Position numbers and translations under genes: made by a program
The notes under the pieces: model-generated
Seen by the model: the letters and a program-made list of their open reading frames with translations, nothing else
What the model was told of the DNA's origin: nothing
Databases searched by the model: none
In this document: positions 54,992-64,000 of the stretch, one piece after another
Layout of the letters: each line of letters begins with the position of its first letter
Position numbering within the stretch: position 1 is the first letter of the stretch
Assembly (NCBI GenBank): GCA_030063045.1
Contig: JAQSEB010000099.1
Location: 1,054,001 to 1,118,000 of the forward strand
Direction of reading: 5' to 3'
DNA length: 64,000 bases
DNA from: Pratylenchus scribneri
Taxonomy: Eukaryota; Nematoda; Chromadorea; Rhabditida; Pratylenchidae

Positions 54992-57900
54992 TCATTTTGA
55001 TTCTTTCAATTTTGTTACGTCCAATTTTAATGACTCGGATAAAACTGCTTCAATTCGATTTAATCCTGAAAAATGTGTGGAAATTATTTGGATTCGAGTT
55101 TTTCTAGTTTTATTTTTTAGAGTAGAACAAAACTGACATCAAATCAATTTTAATATTATTATTTATTAGGGCCCGGATTTATAATGATTTTAATATTTTG
55201 TTTGCGAACTTAAAATAGCTTGAAACCAACGTAAAACATGTTTTTTTATCAATGTTTTTGTTGATTTTCATAATATTTTTTTTGTCAATATGCATCAATA
55301 TTTTGCCATTTTTTTACTGTCAACATTGATATCAATATTTCGGCATTTTTGAAAAATTTTAGCCATTTTCATCAATATTTTGAGATTTTTGAAGAATTTT
55401 ACTAAATTTTTCAGTTTTTAAGAAAAAAAAATCGAATAATTTTTGAAAAATTCTGACACTTTTTAAAAATTTTAGCACTTTTTTTTTCAAAAATTTTGGA
55501 AATTTAAAAAAAAATGATTTTTTTACAAAAAATTAACAAAATTAATTTTTGGCATTTTTTCTCAAAATTTATTGATGTCTATAAAAAATTGCATTTTTGG
55601 AAATGAAAATTTCTGAATAAAAATCTCAAAAATTTGAATAATTTGTGATCGTGAGTAACAGAAAGAATAATTTTCAAAATTTTTTTACAAATTTTAGCAT
55701 TTTTTTTTATAAATTTTCTTCAATATTTCATCAATATTTCGGGATTTTTCGTCAATATAAATCCGGGCCCTAATTATTATGAATTAATTCCGGCTGTTTT
55801 TGTTTTCAGTTTTCACTTAGATTAATTCCGCATGTTTTAAATTAATTTCGTTTTTGTTTTCTCTACAAATTAATATTAATTATACCTTCCTCCATTGTTT
55901 CATCGTCAATGCCAGCAAATCCAATTCCAAACCACCCTGGTTTATTCGCTCTAATAAATATTTAATTAATTTTTCTATTACTCCCGAATTTCACTTTAAA
56001 ATTTCTCCGGGCATCAACAACACTTTATTTTGCACAAATTTTTCGCTCAATTCCCTTTCTCCAAAAATCGTGCATTCAGGAAGGAACAAAAATAAAAGAA
56101 AAAGAATAAAATTTAATTTAGTTTTAATTCCCCACTCTCTAATAATTTCTCATTCTCTACTTGAGGACCCATATAGTAGCTCCGCTCAGGGTGAATCTTA
56201 AAGAATTTTGATTTCATTCTATTAGTTCCATAAAACTTTATAAAATTCGCTATAATTTGTACAAAATGTCTACAAATTAATGAGTTTGACACAAATTTTA
56301 CCAATTTTTAAGAGATTGAAAAATAATTTCCCCTCTGGGGAATTAAAAGATAATTTACGATATTTTAATTCACCGACTTTTCCAAAATCAACCATCAAAA
56401 ATGTTCCGGCCGATGACTTCAAATAATTGTCAATGCCAATTTCCTCTAAAAATTGCACAATTCGATTGCGCCTTTTTCGAAGACGCTTCAAATTTGAAGG
56501 CCAAAATTCCTTCTCAAACCATTCTTTTGAAGGAAAATAAGAAAATATTGGCCAAAAATATATTTCAAAAAGAACCGTGATCGTCCAAAAAATGGCGCCA
56601 AACAAATTGGGTCAAACAATTCGGCTGATAGTAAGTCTTTTGTGAAAAAAATGACTATGGGGATATCTACTTTATTTACGATGAGACGCTGAATTGTATT
56701 TAGAAGATAGCCATTTTGGGTATACAAAATAGCGGCACGAATTCCGGGCAGACAAAAGTTCTGAAAATTGCAATAGATGGAAAATATTTAGAATTAATCA
56801 TTTTAGTTGGTATTTAGTAGAGTAAGAACAGAATCGGTTTCGGTTTGGGAAAATCGAAGAAATTTGAAATAGGGTTGCGCCCCCGTCCCCGCGGGTGTCA
56901 CCCCCGACGGGGGCCCCCGCGGGGGTTTGAGTCTCACCCCCGTCCCACCCCCGAAGGTCCACCCCCGATCACTCCCGCCCCCGAACCTCCACCCCCGCGG
57001 GGGTACGGGGGTGAATATACACCCCATATTATTGGATTTTTCAGGGAAAATGGGGTTCGATAGGGAAACTTTGACCAAATTTTTGTAGGATATTAAAATT
57101 TTTTATTAAAATTTTTCTCTGCGAGGCTATTTTTAGGTAAAATTTTAGCTGCGCGGCCATTTTTGGATGAAATTTTTTTCAAAAAAATTTTTTATTTGAA
57201 AAATTTGGCTTTTTAAAAAATTTACGCTACCCCCGCCCCCGCGGGGATCCCCGCGGGGGTCCCCGTCAAGGTCACCCCCGTCCCCGCCCCCGAAGGTGCC
57301 ACCCCCGATCACTCCCGCCCCCGTCCAACTCGCCCCCGACCCTCGGGAGCGCAACCCTAATTTGAAACCGAAATTGGGAATTTTTGTACAAATAACTGAA
57401 AATAGAAGAAACCCATAAGCGAAATTTTTTCAAAAATGGAAAACGGGTTTTGATGAATCGACAAGTTCGAAAAATCGACTCTGCCTTATTCTAGTTTTTA
57501 TTAGTCGAAAATATGCCAAATAATTTACTATAAAATTATGGTAATTTGGTCATATTTACAATAAAATATTATCCAAGATCCATTGGAAATTTTTGATGTT
57601 AAATCCATAATCAAAATTTTAATAAATTAAAAATTTCAATAATCCAAAAAATCACAAAATTTCGGTCAAAAATAAATTAATTCCTTCCACTATAATTTAT
57701 AAAAATAATTGGTAAATTTGCCCACTTTGCTCATTCCCCAAAGCCAAATGAAATTTCGTGACCATCCGGGTGGAATTATTGATGAATATCCCAACAATTT
57801 CAAGGAACATTGAAATTTGAATTCCGTCGATTTTTCTTCATAAATGCACAAATTGTAAATTTCATCAATAATTATGAATAAATTTCGTCTAAAAATTTTT

Positions 57901-59344
57901 AAATTAAATTCATCAATTTTTGATATATTTTTATTTTTACTTGATGGCCCATTGAATGATTTGCCGAATTTTGAGCAAATTTGTACAAATTCCTGTGGGA
58001 TTTTGCGGATTGACCAAAATTATGGCACATACTTTTCCCTTCAAAAAATAAAATAATTGGAAAATTGTTTTAAAAATTATTTTAAAAAATTAAACATTAA
58101 TATTATTTTTAATATAATTTAAAATAATTATAAATTAATATTTTATAACTAATTAATAAATATTTTTTAAAAATAATAATAATTTTTTCAGCTCTTTTTT
58201 GGCTGTCACTTTTTGGTAAGCTTTTTCGAATTGTTCAACCCCCATTTCGCCATTTCCATTTGTTTCGACCATTTCCACATTCACCAATCCTCTGACCCAA
58301 AAATCATTCTCAAAATTACGATAACATGGGGCCGGGGTGAGCACAAAATCGTCGGCTTCAAAAAGTACATGACTTAATAAATCAAATGCGGCCGAAACGC
58401 CGGGCACAATTGTTAGCTGGAAAAATATGGAGAATTAATTTAAAAATTATTTTTTAATTTATATTTTTTACATACATCTTCTGATGAAATTGGCCTTGAA
58501 TCCTTCAGCAAATATTTATTTGTGAAGGTGGCCACCGATGTCAATGTGCTGTTAAATATATTTTAATTAATTTTAAATTAAAATTAAAAAATATAATTTA
58601 ATTTTTTTTGGTTGGATTTATAATATTAATTTCGGAAAGGGAAATTATTTATTGCTCCTAAGGCATTTAAATTTAATTAAGAGAGTGAATGCGAAATGAT
58701 TTCAAAAAATTCATTAGTTAAAATAAAAATTATTACTAAATAAAACAATGAGAAAACACACAAAATATTTGGAATATTTTAAAAATTGCTAGACTCCAGG
58801 TTCAACAAATTCATATGGCCAAGTTTTATGGCCCTAAAATATTTTGGAATTTTTAATCACATTTTAAAATGATTTTTGGTGAATTATATAATTAAATAAA
58901 AACATTAAGAAAACTCAAAATTATTCGGAATATATTAAAAATTACAAGACCAATCCAGGGTCGATAAATTCATATGACCAAATTATTAGGCCTATAAAAA
59001 GCTTTTGGTAAATTTCAAAATATTTTTTGTGCATTAATTAAAAATTATTTTCTGACCTTTGTTCACCGCCAGGATTTGGATATTGTTGGAGTAGGTTAGT
59101 ATTCAATTTTGCCCAATTTATTGAGGCAAATTTGGCATCCACCAAATCCTTGCAAAGAATATTTTCAGCGGAATTCAATTTCACATAACCCTCAAAAAAT
59201 ATTAAAAATATTTATTTGAAAAATAATTTTCACCTCTTTATTTGTTTTAGAATCGAAAGAATTTTGTGAATTTAAATTAATGAATTTTTCATTGATTATG
59301 GAATAATTCCGGTACAAGCCTTTTGCCGTTCTATCAGAAATCAT
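54992..59344 (-). CDS. PLP-dependent aminotransferase, ACC synthase-like (12 exons)
   Basis: Exons: 59344-59234, 59190-59057, 58548-58476, 58416-58210, 58038-57941, 57888-57726, 56760-56671, 56636-56576, 56523-56374, 56058-55995, 55950-55886, 55065-54992. Phases agree and give 429 residues, a normal length for the fold-type I class I/II family. Motifs: SAENILCKDLV near the start, YPNPGG, LTIVPGVSAAFDLLSHVLFE, ILVNPQNPTGIC (Asn188), RNLFIIIDEIYNLC (Asp216, Tyr219), WGMSK (Lys262, the PLP Schiff-base lysine), LPGIR (Arg270), VLLMPGEI and KPGWFGIGFAG. The last normally reads PGWF-R, but residue 392 is Gly. Animal ACCS-like proteins generally lack plant-type ethylene function, and the substrate here is unknown. 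The intron before exon 7 carries nested transposons. Confidence 0.9.
55167..55772. mobile_element. TIR element with TAGGGCCCGGATTTATA ends
   Basis: Perfect 17-bp inverted termini TAGGGCCCGGATTTATA / TATAAATCCGGGCCCTA bound a 606-bp AT-rich element. Its interior is full of ATCAATATTTTGGCATTTTT-like phrases. The TAGGG terminus would fit hAT, but the AT-rich flanks give no convincing 8-bp TSD. It lies in the last intron of the aminotransferase gene. Confidence 0.75.
55775..55860. repeat. Scattered AATTCCGCC-like motif
   Basis: TTAATTCCGGCTG, TTAGATTAATTCCGCATG and TTAATTTCG follow one another, with TTTTTGTTTTCAGTTTTCACTTAG between. This resembles decayed units of the arrays at 283-860 and 63270-63384. 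Confidence 0.5.
56112..56368. repeat. AATTCCCC-family MITE (intronic)
   Basis: Starts TTTTAATTCCCCACTCTCTAATAATT and ends with CCCCTCTGGGGAATTAAAAGATAATTTACG. The shared phrases TGAGGACCCATA, CTATAATTTGTACAAAATGTC and AGTTTGACAC are present. It fills the intron between aminotransferase exons 9 and 10. Confidence 0.75.
56870..57359. mobile_element. hAT MITE, 490 bp, GC-rich
   Basis: TIR TAGGGTTGCGC at both ends and a perfect 8-bp TSD ATTTGAAA at 56862-56869 and 57360-57367. Both subterminal regions are packed with CCCCCG/CGGGGG repeats, giving an island of very high GC in AT-rich DNA, around an AT-rich centre. It is inserted in an older TCGGTTTCGG-containing repeat (about 56818-57495, ends AGAACAGAATCGG and CGACTCTGCC) inside the aminotransferase intron before exon 7. 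Confidence 0.92.
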
Positions 59345-59635
59345 TTTATTAAAAATGGCGAGAATCAATATTCACAAATATGGCCGAAAATATTGGGACG
59401 GGAATTTCCTTTTTATTTGCCCACTATTTTTATTTTTATTATTTGCTTATCAGCTTTGCATAATAAACATCGCAAATTCGTAAATGAAAATAAATTTAGA
59501 TGTCCAATTAACCAGTCGAGGCAAGCTCGACTGGTTAAAATTTGGAGGGCTTATGAATTGATGGGTGTAAGGAATACATGGGACGATTAGAAATTTTGCT
59601 TTTGGTAGGAAGAAAGCGCTATCGCGCTTTAAAAG
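59345..59635. other. Upstream flank of aminotransferase gene
   Basis: Contains a 65-codon + ORF (59393-59590) beginning MGREFPFYLPTIFIFIICLS, hydrophobic at the start. I cannot support it as a gene. A small inverted repeat ACCAGTCGAGGCAAGCTCGACTGGT lies at 59509-59533. Confidence 0.35.
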
Positions 59636-60145
59636 TTCCCTAGTAGGGTTTTATTCCGTTTCCGGCTTAATCCCTCTTTATCCGGCTTAATTCCGTGCAT
59701 CTTACGGCCTTCGGCCGGACCTTCTTGCCTTCGCACGTTTGCCTTTGGCCTTCGGTTAATTTCAACTATTAATCCGGACAGTTTGATTTTGATCCTTCAT
59801 AATCTCCCTTAATCCCCTTTAACCGGCTTAATCCCGCGCACTCCTGGGCCTTCGGCGCAATTCCCGATCTTCCATTGGCACTCCGTGCCATTTCAAATTC
59901 ATTTCGGGGCTTAATCCGGCTTAATCCCTCCTAATCCACCTTTATCCGGCTTAATCCCGCGTACTCCTGGGCCTTCGGCCCACTTCCCCGATTTAGCACT
60001 GGCGCTCCGGGCCATTTCCAAACTATTTGGGGCTTAATCCGGCATAATCCCTCTTAATCCCCCTTTATCCGGCTTAATCCCCTTTATCCGGCTTATACCC
60101 GCGCATTTCTGGGCCTTCGGTCCACTACCCTGACCTTCTATTGGC
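59636..60145. repeat. ~120-bp tandem repeat rich in GGCTTAATCC
   Basis: About four units repeat the order GGGGCTTAATCCGGCTTAATCC / CTCTTAATCC / TTTATCCGGCTTAATCCCGCG / CTCCTGGGCCTTCGGCCCA / CTTCCCCGA / ATTGGCACTCCGGGCCATTT. GC content is much higher than the surroundings. The same phrases occur in the centre of the foldback element at 52416-53253, so these belong to one repeat family. Confidence 0.82.
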
Positions 60146-60191
60146 ACTCCGGAACATTTTCCCAACTTTTGTTCATTAAAAAAATTATTGG

Positions 60192-60257
60192 CCTTTGGTG
60201 GGATTCGAACCCGCGACCTCCGTTTTAAATCCCCCATCTTCGCCAATGGGCCAAAGG
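60192..60257 (-). ncRNA. tRNA-like sequence (degenerate tRNA or SINE head)
   Basis: On the minus strand CCTTTGG...CCAAAGG could form an acceptor stem. CCCAT-TGGCGAAG-ATGGG resembles a D arm with A-box sequence, and GCGGGTTCGAATCCC is a T arm with a perfect B-box (GGTTCGAATCC). The span is only ~66 nt, and the anticodon loop lacks the usual U33. It is therefore better read as a tRNA-derived pol III promoter, such as a SINE head abutting the tandem repeat downstream on the same strand, than as a working tRNA. Confidence 0.6.
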
Positions 60258-62471
60258 GTCCAAATGGGCCGAACTTCGTTGCTGTCCCTGGCAATATTTG
60301 GCATTCATTTCGAGTGCTTTGCCATGTGTAATATACCATTCGATAGCTAACACTCTCTAGTTGATTCCTGTCTCCCGGCCTAAAACCCGAAAATCAAAGG
60401 GAAAAAAGTTTTACCTGAGCAAACTAAAAAAGTTCAATTTTTTAAACCGGTTTTTGGCCAATATCTCTAAACCGGAAAAAGATTTTGGGAAAAACGGATT
60501 TTTCTGGTATATCCCATCTATATGGGAATCTTTTAAAAAAAAGATCTCGGAAATTGACCGGCTAGATTTTGCAAACTTGAAAAGAATAACGATAAACAGA
60601 AAATATTATAATATTATATAAATTCCAATTATCATTTTTAATCAATCAACGTACTAAAATGATGCTATAAATTTGAGCAATATTCTGTTGATCTTTCTAT
60701 TTTGTTTTCGAGTTGAAAAATAGAAAAAATATTTAAAAAGTAAATTAAGATTTGCTAATTAAAATTTTAATTAAATAATATGCCTTGAAAATATTTATAT
60801 ATAGAAAGGAAAAAAGCTTAAATTTATGCTAAAAATTTTTTAATATTTTTCTAAAATTGGAAGATTTTTATAATTGCAATTTGCTACTCAAGAAAGATGA
60901 ATATTTATTGAAATGTAAAAATTTTTATATTAGATAACTTAGTGCTTTAGGCCGAGAAATGATTTAAAAATAGGAACAATTTGGTCAAGTTTTATGGCCT
61001 CAAAAACGTCGGCGATAATTTTGTATTAAAAAAAAGAATAGTTTAAATTGCAAAAACTTTTTAATAGATCAAATTATGATATATTTTATAATTCACTTCA
61101 TCCCCAAAATTCATTTCCCTTTTATTGATTAGGCTTAAAGTAGGACTAGGGCTTACTTAGGCAATAAAGCTGGATTTGGCCAAGTTTTTTTGCCTTAAAA
61201 AGTCGATGATAATTTTGTATAAAAAAAATATTTTTAATAGCAAAAATAAACTTCTTAATATATCAAATTGTGATGAATTTACATAATTCAATTTATATTC
61301 ATTACCCATTTATTAAATTTTACTTTTTTTTATTCAATGAATCATATGTTCATTCTCATGTGTTTTCAATGTTATTTCTATGAATTTTTTCCCACAAATA
61401 AAATTTGGCAAATGCGCACATAAACAACCAATCAAACCACCCAGCAATAAGTATTTTGTCCTCTCCGTCCCATCATTTTTTTTGGGGTGGTGACAAACAA
61501 CCATCCAATCCACATTTGCCCAAAAATAAATTCAAGGCAATTTTCGCGCACCAATTTCATTCCATGAGGGCCGATTACCGGTTTTTGTCCCTCTTCCTCT
61601 TGAATTTTTCTTTTCGCATCCACTGAATGAATTCAAGTTGACCCCACCTTTTTGCCCACCCTTCGATGAGATCATCCACAACCACACACAAAAATCATCA
61701 AATATTTTTGTTCAATGAGAATCGTGATGATTTTGGTTAATCGCGAAATTCCGTATTTTCACCTTAATAACTCTTCTTAAAAATTTGGATAAAATCAAAT
61801 TCGATGGACTTTTAATATTCTTCGCAATATTATATACCGTATTACCTCTTTTAATTCTCCCAATCCCAAATATAATTCCCCACCCCCCTCGACTGATGAG
61901 GGCGGCCCATAGCTCCTGACAAAATGAACTTTAAAATTTTTAAATATATTTTCTTAATTTTGAATACATTTTTCTAAGTTCCTTAAAGCACTACTGTTCA
62001 AAAATGTCCACAAATTAAAGACTTATTAGACGTTAGACCCCAAATTTAGGTTGAAAATTGATTTCCTATGAGATATAGAGGTAATACACGGTAAATTTTT
62101 CCTTCAAATTTAATTCGCTAAAGGCAGAGCCCGGTTAAAAGAAATATTTCCTGTGAATTTTTTAGTCGATAAATTTTTAGAGCAATTTATCGACTAAAAA
62201 CCCAACATTCAACATTTTTGACTTAACTATATGTAGATTAGCCCCCAATCAGAAATTCATATACCCTCATTGCAAAAACGCTCTAAATTTGGCTTCTGTT
62301 TGGTGCCAATTGGTGCTAATTTAATTGTTCATTTTTAAATTGGATAATTACGAATTAATAATTGGTAAAAAATTTCCAATTTATCCAATCCAAATGGAAT
62401 ATGACTTTATAAAATTAAAAATAAAACATTCAATTATTTAGCAATTTAATTGATTTATTTCTATTTCAACA
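60258..62471. other. Intergenic region with MITEs
   Basis: 60361-60621 is an 86-codon ORF with CCGGTTTT-rich DNA; its protein is Lys-rich and I do not support it. 60950-61050 and 61140-61230 share TTTGGCCAAGTTTT..GCCT and TCGG/CGATGATAATTTTGTAT phrases, related to the GGCCATATAA family. 61835-62097 is an AATTCCCC-family MITE (ACCGTATTACCTCTTTTAATTC on the left, GAGGTAATACACGGTA on the right). 62140-62200 contains a TTTTTAGTCGATAAATT inverted pair. The last ~200 bp is the promoter side of the MARVEL-like gene. Confidence 0.5.
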
Positions 62472-63162
62472 ATGGCTCTTAATCTTGATTATTTAAAAAC
62501 GAAACGTGGCATCATCAAAATTGTTCAGGTAAATTGCCGAAAATCCAAATAATATCTAAAAATAATTTTAATTTTATTCATAGATTATTCTCGGCCTAAT
62601 TTGCATTTATTTGCTCTGTGGCCCCGGTGCAAATTGCTTTCAACGAGGCGGTAATAAAATAAATATTTTAAATTAATTTTGATAAAATTTTTAGAATGTT
62701 TGACATTCTCTAGTGCCGTCAATGCCGCATTCCTTTTCCTCAACATCGTCCTATTCAGTAATGTTTATAAAATTAGTAAGAATATAAATATAGGAATAAA
62801 AATATTTTTAAAAAAATAAAAATTTTAAAAAATTAATAAAATTTTAAAAATAGTTTTGACTGTGGTGGATGTTTCGGCAATTGCCAAAATCGAAAAATAT
62901 TACGCAATCCTTGGCCTCATTTTATTTGCCATCGCATTTGGCTTAATGCTTTGGTGATTTTAATTTTTTTAAAATTTTATTTGTTAATTATTTTAGGTAC
63001 AATGTAGAACACCGTGGTCCTGGAGAATGGGTTGCAGCAATGGTTATCCATTTTTGAATTAAAGTATTTAATTTGATATTTCAATTATAGGTCATTTTGG
63101 GCATAATTGGTGGCCTTTTCGCATTCGATTTTATGATTTTGAGCGGGAAAGCATCTGATTAA
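62472..63162 (+). CDS. Four-transmembrane MARVEL-like membrane protein (6 exons)
   Basis: Exons: 62472-62528, 62584-62650, 62695-62775, 62854-62953, 62997-63042, 63091-63162. Phases agree and give 140 residues. After a basic start (MALNLDYLKTKRGIIKIVQ) come TM1 (IILGLICIYLLCGPGA), TM2 (AVNAAFLFLNIVLF), TM3 (YYAILGLILFAIAFGLMLWY) and TM4 (VAAMVILGIIGGLFAFDFMI). The four-helix layout, the KRGIIKIVQ-IILGLI start and an EHRGPGEWVAA loop fit MARVEL-type proteins involved in membrane apposition and vesicle trafficking. All introns are short (43-78 nt), unlike the expanded introns of its neighbours. Confidence 0.85.
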
Positions 63163-63267
63163 TTGGAAACTTTGAAATAAAATAATTATGAATCTATGAT
63201 GTTAACGAATTTTAAAAAATTGTAATTATTTTTTGGAAAAAATATTTTTCTTTCTTTAAATTGATTA

Positions 63268-63384
63268 AACAGGCGGAATAATTCTAAGTCGAAAACACAA
63301 AACAGGCGGAATTATTCTAAGCGAAAACACAAACAGGCGGAATTATTCTAAGCGAAAACACAAACAGGCGGAATTATTCTAAGT
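63268..63384. repeat. 30-bp tandem repeat containing AGGCGGAATTATTCTAA
   Basis: About four units of AGGCGGAATTATTCTAAG followed by CGAAAACACAAAC. The 17-bp core is the reverse complement of the core of the 283-860 minisatellite. The array ends exactly where a hAT-like TIR begins (63384). Confidence 0.9.
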
Positions 63385-64000
63385 AGGGTTAATTATACGC
63401 AAGCGTATAATGAAAAAGCGTATAACGTATAATGCGTATAACCAAGGTGCGTATAACGTAACGTATAGGCCTTCCGAAAAAATTATACGCGTATAGGATA
63501 CGTTACACTCCCTTTATAAGGCATTTTTTGAAATTCGTTTAATAAAATTTTTAAAAATCGCCAAAATAAATATCATAATAAAAAATAAATCAATCATTTT
63601 ATTCTTTTTTATTCTTACTCTTCTTCATCTTCATATTCTTCTTCACTCAAATCTGATTCTTCTGGTTCAATGGAAGGACCAAGCTTCAATTTCTTTTTCA
63701 AATGTGCTTTTATGATTAGAATTTTTTCAGCCAATTTTTTATAATATTTCATATGTTATTCTTAGGCAACATAGAATCGGATTATTTGGAAAAATTATAG
63801 ACCTGATTGATATTTCGGCTTGAAGATTACTATCAAGTCCTAAGTCAAGTTCTAATCCTACCCCTAATCTATAACCCTAAGTCCAAATTTTAGTCTTCTC
63901 TGAGAAAAATGTGCCATAATTTTTCTATTTTTATTTTTATATTAAATTTATGACAGATCACAGATTATACTCGTCAACATTGATATTAGGTTTCGAGGCG
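63384..64000 (-). mobile_element. Left end of a hAT-like element running off the window
   Basis: Starts TAGGGTTAATTATACGC, a typical TAGGG hAT terminus, then repeated GCGTATAA/ACGTATA subterminal motifs to about 63505. A minus ORF follows with its stop ~230 bp inside, the layout expected for a hAT transposase 3' end. The other TIR would lie beyond 64000, so size and TSD cannot be judged. Confidence 0.6.
63615..63752 (-). CDS. Acidic C-terminal tail, possibly of a transposase (partial)
   Basis: A 45-residue open frame on the minus strand: MKYYKKLAEKILIIKAHLKK, then KLKLGPSIEPEESDL and an acidic end SEEEYEDEEE. Acidic tails like this follow the dimerisation domain in many transposases, and its place near the TAGGG end fits. 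The ATG may be internal, with the real exon extending upstream past the window. It could also belong to an unrelated host gene. Confidence 0.4.
   Translation of the reverse strand: MKYYKKLAEKILIIKAHLKKKLKLGPSIEPEESDLSEEEYEDEEE

Noticed and set aside
60192..60257. A functional nuclear tRNA gene
   Set aside because: Too short (~66 nt), no U33 and weak anticodon stem despite a perfect B-box.
60034..60339. 101-codon minus ORF
   Set aside because: Runs through the tRNA-like sequence and tandem repeat; not a protein gene.

Overview
The window is a stretch of an AT-rich nematode nuclear genome. Genes are split into many short exons with GT-AG introns (a few apparent GC-AG). One protein ends in a six-cysteine CX module, a family known mainly from nematodes, and several others are small secreted proteins. 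I cannot fix the species. The high AT content and compact secreted proteins would suit a tylenchid (possibly plant-parasitic) worm, but that is inference. I rebuilt gene models by hand, joining exons only where reading frame and splice phase agree; UTRs and trans-splicing were not determined.

Layout. 1-5.6 kb: gene-free, with a 19-bp minisatellite and a hAT element. 5.7-14.2 kb (-): a 12-exon RRM protein whose introns are packed with MITEs. 14.4-17.7 kb: two more hAT elements and a degenerate tandem repeat. 17.8-21.2 kb (+): a Myb/SANT- or zeste-like protein with a coiled-coil tail. 22.5-25.0 kb (+): secreted Gly/Arg/Ser-rich CX-module protein. 25.8-27.4 kb (-): secreted cysteine-rich protein. 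28.3-30.0 kb (-): coiled-coil protein. 31.5-32.6 kb (-): F-box-like protein. 33.8-36.2 kb (+): protein with two dsRNA-binding domains. 37.5-38.5 kb (-): small one-pass membrane protein. 39.15-39.98 kb: an ~825-bp near-perfect palindrome. 40.5-41.8 kb (+): secreted acidic protein, followed by a decayed partial copy. 43.0-46.8 kb (+): arrestin-domain protein with a C-terminal PPxY motif. 47.3-49.3 kb (-): unknown protein with a GC-AG intron. 49.4-50.9 kb: tiny secreted ORFs. 51.6-54.3 kb (+): AT-hook/RS-rich gene interrupted in a coding exon by an 838-bp foldback element. 55.0-59.3 kb (-): 12-exon PLP aminotransferase resembling ACC synthase-like proteins. 59.6-60.3 kb: tandem repeat plus a tRNA-like pol III sequence. 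62.5-63.2 kb (+): four-TM MARVEL-like protein. 63.3-64.0 kb: repeat array and the end of a further hAT element.

Main points. (1) Four hAT-superfamily elements have TIRs and perfect 8-bp target-site duplications (TSDs), and two keep recognisable transposase C-terminal fragments. (2) A foldback element sits inside a coding exon with a 4-bp duplication; removing it exactly restores frame. Its ends supply GT and AG, but their use would shift frame. (3) The aminotransferase keeps its PLP-binding residues but has Gly where the family has the substrate-carboxylate Arg. (4) Several palindromic MITE families recur and account for most long introns of the RRM gene. (5) The same 17-bp motif is arrayed near both ends of the window in opposite orientations. 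The genes are a mixed neighbourhood, not an operon, and I see no shared pathway.
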